Assembly: GCA_045648505.1 (NCBI GenBank)
Contig: JAZROD010000005.1
Coordinates: 1-64,000, forward strand
Reading direction: 5' to 3'
Length of the DNA: 64,000 nucleotides
From: RGIG8700 sp045648505
Lineage (GTDB): Bacteria; Bacillota; Clostridia; RGIG6154
The position numbers were made by a program, and so were the translations under genes. The notes beneath the pieces are model-generated. The model had not been told where the DNA came from. It did not search any database and saw only the letters and a program-made list of their open reading frames with translations. Shown here in pieces: positions 7,520-13,809 of the stretch (within the stretch, counting starts at the first letter, position 1; each line of letters starts with the position of its first letter).

Positions 7520-8266
7520 TTATGCATTTTTCATTTGAAGGCGTAAACGGTCGGCTATCATCGCTATGAACTCTGAGTTGGTAGGTTTCCCCCTCCCACA
7601 AGAAACAGTATAACCAAAAAATTTGTTAAGCACATCAGTATCTCCCCTGTCCCAAGCAACTTCTATTGCATGTCTTATGGCTCTTTCAACTCTCGATGCA
7701 GTTGTATTATATACTTTAGCAACTGTTGGATACAAAATTTTTGTTATTGAGTTTATCATTTCTATATCATCAACTGTCATAATAATTGCCTTTCTTAAAT
7801 ATTGGTATCCCTTTATATGTGCAGGCACACCTATTTCGTGAATAATATCTGTAACCTCACTTTCTATATTGGGCTTATTTTCTGCAGCAGACATCTTTTC
7901 ATTTGTCTTTACCATCTGCATAACTCTGCTTGCAATATCTTTCTTATCAAGTGTTTTTGATAAAAAGTAACCTGCACCTGCATAAAGTGCTTTTGCCGCA
8001 ATCTTGTCGTTGCACATTTCAGAAAGCATAATAAATTCAGGTCTTTTGGAAAATTCCTTTTCTAGTACCCCAAATCCATCAAGCCTTGGCATAACAACTT
8101 CAAGCACAACAATGTCCGGTGATGTGGCATTTATATACTCCACACATTCAACACCATCAGAAGCAATCCCCACAACTGTCACCTCTGAAATCTTTTCAAA
8201 TTCCTTTTTAAGCTCCGTTGCATACTCTTTGTTACTGTCTGCAATAAGTAATTTTAATGTGTTCAT
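7520..8266 (-). CDS. spo0A: Spo0A sporulation regulator with altered receiver
   Basis: The 248-residue protein matches Spo0A over its full length. The C-terminal effector domain (about 135-248) is typical: IHEIGVPAHIKGYQYLRKAI, ASRVERAIRHAIEVAWDRG and a region ending in PTNSEFIAMIADRLRL. The N-terminal receiver is degenerate at two key places. The phospho-acceptor Asp is Glu56 (DIVVLEVVMP; codon GAA) and the second acidic pocket residue is Ser11 (IADS rather than IADD). Ser82 and Lys104 remain. Glu can mimic phospho-Asp, so this copy may be active without phosphorylation, or it may be a divergent regulator. Its promoter has two perfect 0A boxes, which suggests autoregulation. Spo0A controls entry into sporulation. 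Confidence 0.93.
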   Translation of the reverse strand: MNTLKLLIADSNKEYATELKKEFEKISEVTVVGIASDGVECVEYINATSPDIVVLEVVMPRLDGFGVLEKEFSKRPEFIMLSEMCNDKIAAKALYAGAGYFLSKTLDKKDIASRVMQMVKTNEKMSAAENKPNIESEVTDIIHEIGVPAHIKGYQYLRKAIIMTVDDIEMINSITKILYPTVAKVYNTTASRVERAIRHAIEVAWDRGDTDVLNKFFGYTVSCGRGKPTNSEFIAMIADRLRLQMKNA

Positions 8267-8305
8267 TTTTACATTATCTCCTTTGTAATTTATTTGTATG
8301 CTTGA

Positions 8306-8334
8306 ATTTTACCATTTTTTACCATTTATTGCAA
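8306..8334 (-). promoter_or_regulatory. spo0A promoter
   Basis: On the minus strand TTGCAA (plus 8329-8334), a 17-bp spacer and TAAAAT (8306-8311) form a good sigma-A-type promoter about 40 bases before the spo0A start. Confidence 0.7.
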
Positions 8335-8338
8335 TACC

Positions 8339-8365
8339 TTCGACAAAATTAGTTCTTTTTCGACA
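8339..8365 (-). promoter_or_regulatory. Two 0A boxes upstream of spo0A
   Basis: The Spo0A recognition heptamer TGTCGAA occurs twice in the same orientation on the minus strand, at plus 8339-8345 and 8359-8365, each preceded by TTT and spaced 20 bp. The boxes lie near -43 and -63 relative to the predicted start of transcription, where bound Spo0A usually activates. This suggests positive autoregulation. Confidence 0.75.
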
Positions 8366-8371
8366 AAAGTT

Positions 8372-8410
8372 TTTATAAAAAAATAAACACCCTTTTCAAA
8401 AAAGAGTGTT
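8372..8410 (-). terminator. Terminator after the phosphatase gene
   Basis: On the minus strand AACACTCTTTT - TTG - AAAAGGGTGTT (one mismatch) is followed by TATTTTTTTA. It closes the transcript of the phosphatase gene and the broken small reading frame after it. Confidence 0.7.
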
Positions 8411-8581
8411 GTTCTTCACATATATCAGCAATTTTTTTGCTGCATCTAAAATATTATCTTCATTATACGCTTTAAGGAATGAACTTGCCTCCAAAGTAAG
8501 TTCTCCATCATATTTTCAGAAAAACTTATTTTCTTTTACTATTTTTACATTATGCTTCTTTTGCAATATGTATCCCGTCAT
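8396..8581 (-). pseudogene. Small reading frame broken by an in-frame TGA
   Basis: An ATG overlaps the phosphatase stop codon (ATGA) and opens a frame MTGYILQKKHNVKIVKENKFF that meets TGA at 8518-8516. The same frame then continues without interruption for 39 codons (KYDGELTLEASSFL ... IYVKNNTLF) to a stop inside the terminator. Codon use looks coding on both sides, so this is most likely a small gene of about 61 codons inactivated by one nonsense change. Readthrough cannot be excluded. TGA is a normal stop elsewhere here (gpm, agrD), so a changed genetic code is unlikely. Product not recognised. Confidence 0.4.
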
Positions 8582-9216
8582 TTAATAGGGGCCTCCGTGG
8601 TTCTGTCTGAAAGATGCTCTGCATACCCTTCTTCAAGCAACTTAACCTCACCGTTATTGTATTCAATAATAGTAATTGAAGCATTGGGTACGTGAGTTAA
8701 CTCCTGAAGTTTATCCATAGGTATATTTTTGAAGTATGCACGAAGAGCACGGATAACTCCCCCGTGAGTTCCTATAACAATAGTTTTACCTTCGTTTTCT
8801 TCAGCGAGTTTATCAAGAAATGCTTTTGCTCTATACAGACAATCGGAATGATTTTCGCCATCACCAAATCTGCAAAGCCCAGGAGTTTTCAAGTATATTT
8901 CGAAATCTTCAGGATACTCTTTTTTAATATCTTCAATAAGTCTTCCCTGCCACGAACCAACATCCACTTCACGAAGCTCTTTACATTTATTTATTGTAAG
9001 TCCAAGTCTTTCTGCAGTTGGTTTTACAGTTTTTACTGTGCGGGTAAGATCGCTTGAATAAATACTGTCAACCTTGAAATTTTCAACAATATAATCTGCA
9101 ACAGACTGTGCCTGAGCAAGACCTCTCTCATCAAGGTCTATATCAAGTTGCCCTGCAAATCTTTTTTCTTTATTGGCTATACTGTAGCCGTGTCTGACTA
9201 TAATAAATTTTGTCAT
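8578..9216 (-). CDS. Histidine phosphatase family protein (phosphoglycerate mutase-like)
   Basis: The 212-residue protein has the RHG signature at residues 8-10 (IVRHGYSIANKEKRFAGQLD), a catalytic acid in the ELREVDVGSWQG region near residue 83 and the second catalytic His in VIGTHGGVIRAL near 150. These belong to the histidine phosphatase superfamily (GpmB/CobC type), cytoplasmic enzymes that hydrolyse or move phosphate groups by way of a phosphohistidine. The substrate cannot be read from the sequence. It is followed by a terminator and the broken small frame. Confidence 0.88.
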   Translation of the reverse strand: MTKFIIVRHGYSIANKEKRFAGQLDIDLDERGLAQAQSVADYIVENFKVDSIYSSDLTRTVKTVKPTAERLGLTINKCKELREVDVGSWQGRLIEDIKKEYPEDFEIYLKTPGLCRFGDGENHSDCLYRAKAFLDKLAEENEGKTIVIGTHGGVIRALRAYFKNIPMDKLQELTHVPNASITIIEYNNGEVKLLEEGYAEHLSDRTTEAPIK

Positions 9217-9270
9217 ATCAATTCTCCTTTAAATTCATTATAGCACCTAAAACACCTTTTATCAACATTT

Positions 9271-9398
9271 TCACGGAACTTTTTTAATCATATCGTAAAT
9301 AAATATCCCATAATCCTTTGGTTGGATCGTTAACGAACACATGGGTAACAGCACCAACTAATTTTCCGTCCTGAATAATTGGTGAACCGCTCAGGAGT
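9271..9398 (-). pseudogene. Decayed 3' fragment of a second spoIVB
   Basis: Reading the minus strand gives LSGSPIIQDGKLVGAVTHVF followed by VNDPTKG, and after a single inserted base YGIFIYDMIKKVP and a stop. This matches the C-terminus of the intact SpoIVB at 11734-12765 (MSGSPIIQNGKLIGAVTHVF, INDPTKGYGIFIENM), including the active-site Ser. Similarity stops abruptly at about 9398. The nucleotide match is only moderate, so this is an old paralogue or relic and not a recent target duplication. In many Clostridia and Bacilli spoIVB lies next to spo0A, so this may mark the ancestral position. Confidence 0.75.
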
Positions 9399-9432
9399 GA
9401 TGTCAATATGGGACAACAGGTTTATATGTTTT

Positions 9433-10815
9433 TTAATTGTTTTGGTATGACTGTTCAAGCCTTCTGTATTCTTTTGATTTCCACTTGCCTGATACAAAAA
9501 TAATTGTTGCAAATGTTACTTCTGTGATATATGCTCCCGTGAGCGCTAAATTAACTCCATAAATTCTGAATTCGTAAGGAAGTACCGCAAACAAGATATA
9601 CGCATAAATTACATACGAAATTGCATAAATCAGAGATGAAATAAACATAAGTGTACCTGACCCAACAGCTCTGAAAATTCCGTGGAAAAGGTTATTAAAT
9701 ACATTAAAGATTATAAACGGAAGTAAAAATCTTATAATATTAACAGTTACAACAAAGCTTTGTGCATCTTCTATAGGATCTAAAAACAATCCTGCAAACT
9801 GTCTGGCGAAAATCATAAAAAGTGCCATAGTAACACAAAAGAATACCACACCTTGTGTTACACCGATTTTTATTCCCTGCTTTATTTTATCTATTTTTCC
9901 TGCGCCCATAGCCTGACCAACAAAATTTGTGTTCGCTTTGCTTGAATTCTGATAAATGGCAGCAATTAAAGTTTTTGCTTTATTTGCTATTGAATAGCCT
10001 GAAAGTGCCGCAGTTGAGCATGTGTTTGTAAGTGGTGAAACCAGCGCAGTACAACCATACATTGTCATCTGTTGAAACATTGATGGTGCTCCATAGGCAA
10101 AAGAGTCTCTTAATATCTCTTTACTGAATTTAAGGCACTTTAAACTTACGCCCATTTTTTTAAAGAATCTTATATAAATGCAGAAATACATTATTGTTGT
10201 AACAGATGTTGATATTATGGATGCAAAAGCGCTATATTCAATTCCTTTATCTAAAACACCAAGGAACAGCCAATTTAAGATAACGTTGCTTGCTCCCGAA
10301 ATTATCGAAGCGGTAAGGGGAAACTTTGTCATCCCAAATCCGTTTGACAAATATGTAAATGCCCAGTTGAACTGAAACGCAATATACCCTATAACGTATG
10401 TTCTGAAATACAATTCGGCGTTTCTGTACACTTCCTCGTTTACATTCAATATATCAAAAATCTGCTCGCAGAACAAATTACATCCAAGAGATACCAAAAG
10501 TGCAACGCAAAGACTCATAAAAAGATTCACTTCAATTACATTCACTATTTTCTGGTACTCACTTCTGCCATAAAGAACAGAAATATATATTCCTATACCC
10601 GTAAGATAACCAAAAAAGATTGCATCTAAAAGATTGATTAATTCAGCGGTAACTGCCGTTGCAGCAAAAGCTTCACTACCTATGAATTTTCCAATCATCA
10701 TTGAATTAACAAAATTGTATGACTGCGAAAGAAGTGCTGATAAAATAAGCGGAATTGCAAACAACAAATATTTTTTACGCATATTTCCTTCGTATAGTTT
10801 TTCCGGTTTTTTCAT
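9433..10815 (-). CDS. MATE-family multidrug/toxin exporter
   Basis: The 460-residue protein has about 12 membrane helices and the MATE fold repeated in two halves (PLILSALLSQSYNFVNSMMI near the N-terminus; QNSSKANTNFVGQAMGAGKI in the second half). MATE carriers export cationic drugs or metabolites using Na+ or H+ gradients. The gene has a clear promoter (TTGATT, 17 bp, TATACT) that overlaps that of the divergent DeoR-type regulator at 10931, so the regulator may control it. The gene pair is flanked by the spoIVB fragment and intact spoIVB. Confidence 0.9.
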   Translation of the reverse strand: MKKPEKLYEGNMRKKYLLFAIPLILSALLSQSYNFVNSMMIGKFIGSEAFAATAVTAELINLLDAIFFGYLTGIGIYISVLYGRSEYQKIVNVIEVNLFMSLCVALLVSLGCNLFCEQIFDILNVNEEVYRNAELYFRTYVIGYIAFQFNWAFTYLSNGFGMTKFPLTASIISGASNVILNWLFLGVLDKGIEYSAFASIISTSVTTIMYFCIYIRFFKKMGVSLKCLKFSKEILRDSFAYGAPSMFQQMTMYGCTALVSPLTNTCSTAALSGYSIANKAKTLIAAIYQNSSKANTNFVGQAMGAGKIDKIKQGIKIGVTQGVVFFCVTMALFMIFARQFAGLFLDPIEDAQSFVVTVNIIRFLLPFIIFNVFNNLFHGIFRAVGSGTLMFISSLIYAISYVIYAYILFAVLPYEFRIYGVNLALTGAYITEVTFATIIFVSGKWKSKEYRRLEQSYQNN

Positions 10816-10827
10816 ATAAATACCACC

Positions 10828-10877
10828 TTGCTTTTTGTTGTTAAATAAAGTATAATCTAATGGGTATAAAAAATCAA
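10828..10877. promoter_or_regulatory. Overlapping divergent promoters for MATE exporter and DeoR regulator
   Basis: Minus strand: TTGATT (plus 10872-10877), 17 bp, TATACT (10849-10854), driving the exporter. Plus strand: TTGCTT (10828-10833), 17 bp, TATAAT (10851-10856), driving the regulator. The two -10 hexamers overlap, so polymerase can occupy only one at a time, and one regulator could control both. Confidence 0.7.
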
Positions 10878-10930
10878 TAATTGCGAAAATATTTCAAAAT
10901 AATCAAAAACAATCACAAAGGAGCGATTAT

Positions 10931-11680
10931 ATGTATCAACAGGAAAGAATGGACAAAATAATGAAAATACTGAAAGAAAATCACTATGTAACCGTAGATT
11001 TTCTTGTGAGTGAAATAAAATACAGCCCTGCAAGTATAAGAAGAGATTTAACACTCCTTGAAAAACAAGGCCTCATTACAAGAAGCTACGGTGGTGTTAC
11101 ATATAAAGATGCCAACATTTCCCCCTTCAGATTTCGTCAGCATAGTATGAAATCAGCAAAAAACGCAATTGCACAAAAGGCTGCAACACTGGTAAAAAAC
11201 GGTGACCTTGTTTTTCTCGACGGCTCGTCAACCACCCAATATATGGGACGCTTTTTGACTGATAAAAAAGGTATAACCGTACTTACCTGCAATATTCTTC
11301 TTGCTGATTTTTTGAGTGAACACGGTATAAATACTTATTGCACCGGCGGAAGAGTTGTAGAATATCCAGGTATTTTAGGCGGTAGTTTTATGCTGGATAC
11401 ATTGTCAAAATTCCACATAGATATAGCTTTCTTTTCCTCCACCGCATTTGATTTCAAAGGACAAATTATTTCTCTTGGTGAAAACACTGTGCTTAATCAC
11501 CAATCTTTCAGAAAGTACTCAAAAAAACTCGCATACCTCTGCGGAAGTGATAAGTTTGACACTAACGGTAAATTTGTAGGTCTCACATTAAACGATGTTG
11601 ATTATTTTATAAGTGATAAAAGGCTTCCCGAAAGTATGGAACAAAATTTCAAAACAACTACTTTTATGTATACCAGATGA
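10931..11680 (+). CDS. DeoR/GlpR-family transcriptional regulator
   Basis: The 249-residue protein begins with a DeoR-type winged helix (RMDKIMKILKENHYVTVDFL ... SPASIRRDLTLLEKQGLITRSYGG, residues 6-55) and continues with the sugar-phosphate-binding DeoRC domain (VKNGDLVFLDGSSTTQYMGR, FSSTAFDFKGQIIS). Members sense phosphorylated sugars and repress neighbouring metabolic genes. It is one of only two plus-strand genes here and faces away from the MATE exporter; AAAGGAGCGA provides the ribosome binding site. A link with an exporter is less usual than with sugar genes. Confidence 0.9.
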   Translation: MYQQERMDKIMKILKENHYVTVDFLVSEIKYSPASIRRDLTLLEKQGLITRSYGGVTYKDANISPFRFRQHSMKSAKNAIAQKAATLVKNGDLVFLDGSSTTQYMGRFLTDKKGITVLTCNILLADFLSEHGINTYCTGGRVVEYPGILGGSFMLDTLSKFHIDIAFFSSTAFDFKGQIISLGENTVLNHQSFRKYSKKLAYLCGSDKFDTNGKFVGLTLNDVDYFISDKRLPESMEQNFKTTTFMYTR

Positions 11681-11690
11681 ATTCAGCAAT

Positions 11691-11720
11691 AATGCTCGCT
11701 TGAAAATACAAGTGAGCATT
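11691..11720. terminator. Terminator between convergent DeoR gene and spoIVB
   Basis: AATGCTCGCTTG - AAAATA - CAAGTGAGCATT with one mismatch, followed by AGTTTTATTT on the plus strand. It lies just after the DeoR-type gene and can also serve the oncoming spoIVB transcript. Confidence 0.75.
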
Positions 11721-11733
11721 AGTTTTATTTGAT

Positions 11734-12765
11734 CTACTTCATTTCTGCCAACATATTCTCTATAAATATTCCATATCCCTTTGTTGGGTCATTGATGAAT
11801 ACATGTGTAACCGCTCCGATGAGCTTCCCGTTCTGAATAATGGGGCTACCACTCATTCCCTGAACAATTCCGCCTGTTTTTCTTATAAGCTCATTATCTG
11901 TAACTTTAATAATCATTCCTGTTCCAAGTATTGTTCTTTCAGGACTTACTCTGACTATTTCAACATCGTACTTTTTCTTTTCCGTACCTTCAACCGTAGA
12001 AATTATTTGTGCAGGGCCTGTTTTAACTTCCTCTGCAAAAGCAATTTCATATTCTTCATTTTCAGGCAAAAAATTCATTTTGCCAAAAACACCTTCGTTT
12101 GTATTTTTTGTAAGGTATCCGTCTGCTTTGCTTAAATATTGGAAATTTGCTGTAAGTTCACCGGGACTGCCTTTCTCGCTTTTTTTCACAGAATTGATAA
12201 AGGCTTCATAGCAGTACCCCTTTTCTATGTTTAAAAGTTTTTCTGTATCTACATCTCCAACTCCGTGCCCAAGAGCTCCAAAGCTTCTGTCTTGTTTATT
12301 ATAATATGTTACCGTTCCAATACCTGCGGTACTGTCTCTGATCCACAAGCCTAATTTATACTCATTTAAATTTGTCTGCAGTGCAGGTATAATCTCTAAA
12401 ACAAGACTTTCCTTCCCTCTTTGTACTGTAGCTACAAGCTTTCTTCCATACTTTACCAACTTAGAAACTTCTTCTATTGTGTAAACATTTTTATCGTCTA
12501 TTTTAGTTATATAATCACCTATTTTAAGTCCTGCATCTTTTCCCGGATATTTCTTCCCCTCTTGTGTTTCAACATAAGTTATTCCCACTATATAAACACC
12601 TTTTGTGTAAATTTTCATACCTATTGTTTCTCCGCCTGCAATAAGGCGCACAGGTTCATCCGAAACACCTTCAACATTATTTGAAGCAGAAAATATAGAA
12701 GTTGTATTAAATACAACTCCCGAGATTAAAACAATCAATATTAAAATTCTGATAAATCTTTTCAT
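11734..12765 (-). CDS. spoIVB: SpoIVB sporulation serine peptidase
   Basis: The start is set at the ATG at 12765 (MKRFIRILILIVLISGVVF) because AAAGGATTG precedes it and the product then begins with a membrane anchor. Next come a PDZ domain (GITYVETQEGKKYPGKDAGL ... IGDYITKIDDKN) and a peptidase S55 domain with GALGHGVGDVD (His) and GMSGSPIIQNG (Ser). SpoIVB is made in the forespore and cuts SpoIVFA, which triggers pro-sigma-K processing in the mother cell. The length, about 343 residues, is shorter than the Bacillus protein. A broken partial copy lies at 9271-9398. Confidence 0.92.
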   Translation of the reverse strand: MKRFIRILILIVLISGVVFNTTSIFSASNNVEGVSDEPVRLIAGGETIGMKIYTKGVYIVGITYVETQEGKKYPGKDAGLKIGDYITKIDDKNVYTIEEVSKLVKYGRKLVATVQRGKESLVLEIIPALQTNLNEYKLGLWIRDSTAGIGTVTYYNKQDRSFGALGHGVGDVDTEKLLNIEKGYCYEAFINSVKKSEKGSPGELTANFQYLSKADGYLTKNTNEGVFGKMNFLPENEEYEIAFAEEVKTGPAQIISTVEGTEKKKYDVEIVRVSPERTILGTGMIIKVTDNELIRKTGGIVQGMSGSPIIQNGKLIGAVTHVFINDPTKGYGIFIENMLAEMK

Positions 12766-12818
12766 AGCATCAATCCTTTTAATATTAATCTTTGTTTTTT
12801 TAATTTTTATATGCAAAA

Positions 12819-12844
12819 AAATTCCCCCATCTATGGGGGAATTT
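12819..12844 (-). terminator. Terminator after hpf
   Basis: AAATTCCCCC - loop - GGGGGAATTT followed by TTTTTG on the minus strand, immediately after the hpf stop codon. Confidence 0.9.
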
Positions 12845-12847
12845 TCT

Positions 12848-13375
12848 TTAATCTATTTCGATTAACCCGTAATTTTTATCTTTTCTTTTATATACTATAT
12901 TTACTTCATTTGTTTCTGCGCTAGTGAACACGAAGAATTCATGGTTTAATAAATTCATCTGAAGAATTGCCTCGTCTACACTCATTGGTTTTACAGAAAA
13001 TTTCTTTGATTTTACTACATTGAATTCTTTTTCTTCTTCAATTTCGTAATCAGAGTCAACAACGAATTTAGAAAAGTCTACATTCTTGTTCCTTCTTTCA
13101 ATCCTGGTCTTATATTTTCTGAATTGACCTTCTATTACTGATATTATTTTATCTATAGCAATCTTTGCATCTTCATCATCACTTTCGGCTCTTATTATCA
13201 TATCGCCTGAATAGATTGCTATTTCAAGGAACACTCTGTCTTTCTGAGTTTTGAATGTAACATCTGCAACGGCATCGTCGCCCATAATTCTGTCAAACTT
13301 TGCCAGTTTGTTTTCTAATTTCTCGATAGTAGAATCATTTAAATTTAATTTCAATGTCTTAACATTTATCTTCAT
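12848..13375 (-). CDS. hpf: Long-form ribosome hibernation promoting factor
   Basis: The start is the ATG at 13375 (MKINVKTLKLNLNDS), preceded by AGAGGGG. Residues 1-100 form the ribosome-binding domain (DRIMGDDAVADVTFKTQKDR). An acidic linker follows, then the dimerisation domain of long HPF (VKSKKFSVKPMSVDEAILQM and NYGLIEID at the end). Long HPF joins two 70S ribosomes into inactive 100S particles in stationary phase. The gene has its own terminator. Its usual partner secA is not next to it here. Confidence 0.93.
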   Translation of the reverse strand: MKINVKTLKLNLNDSTIEKLENKLAKFDRIMGDDAVADVTFKTQKDRVFLEIAIYSGDMIIRAESDDEDAKIAIDKIISVIEGQFRKYKTRIERRNKNVDFSKFVVDSDYEIEEEKEFNVVKSKKFSVKPMSVDEAILQMNLLNHEFFVFTSAETNEVNIVYKRKDKNYGLIEID

Positions 13376-13504
13376 ATTGTTGCCCCTCTCACTTTTTTGT
13401 GTTTTGTCTTTTAAAGACAAATCGGCTTTAATAAGGATAAACTATCGTTAAGTGAGAGCTTTATGTTAAGATTTTTTCTGACAATCAGACATACATGTGC
13501 ATTG

Positions 13505-13666
13505 TCATTTAATTGCCGCCATCCGCTGTTTCCATATATTTTCAATTTTAAAGGAATCAGGATTTCGTTTTCTGTTCATTACAACTGAGGCTCTCAGATA
13601 CTTCTTCGTGTATCCTCCACTAACGCCTGTGTAACTTCTTGTGCCAATGGAATCACCTTCTTCATT
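13505..13666 (-). pseudogene. Coding-like remnant without a start codon
   Basis: The 434 bases between hpf and rnr hold no complete gene. One minus-strand frame reads NEEGDSIGTRSYTGVSGGYT, KKYLRASVVMNRKRNPDSFK and IENIWKQRMAAIK before a stop. This 53-codon stretch has believable composition but begins directly after a TAA and has no good start codon. In the +1 frame there is a short ATG frame upstream (MKKVIPLAQEVTQALVEDTR), so a frameshift may separate the two. I do not recognise the protein. No tmRNA or other known RNA signature was seen here. Confidence 0.35.
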
Positions 13667-13809
13667 TTAATGGGGCGTATAGTCAAATCCTTTAATTTAA
13701 CTTATTCTTTTTGCCCTTTCTTTTTTGTTTTTACTTAACAAAAAGAGTGTTTGTTTGTCACAGGATTTATGTTCCTGCTTTTCATTATATATTATTCTCT
13801 CTGAAAGTG

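Noticed and set aside
8516..8518. In-frame TGA read as selenocysteine or tryptophan
   Set aside because: No SECIS-like stem was seen just after it and TGA is used as a normal stop by neighbouring genes.
9330..9512. 60-residue minus-strand frame overlapping the exporter gene end
   Set aside because: It reads the spoIVB relic in the wrong frame; the homologous frame is a different one and is broken.
9271..11860. MATE/DeoR pair as a recent insertion with target duplication of the spoIVB end
   Set aside because: The two spoIVB ends differ at many positions, too many for a recent duplication.
13376..13809. tmRNA or other housekeeping RNA next to rnr
   Set aside because: Neither the tmRNA end sequences nor a CCA acceptor end were found on either strand.
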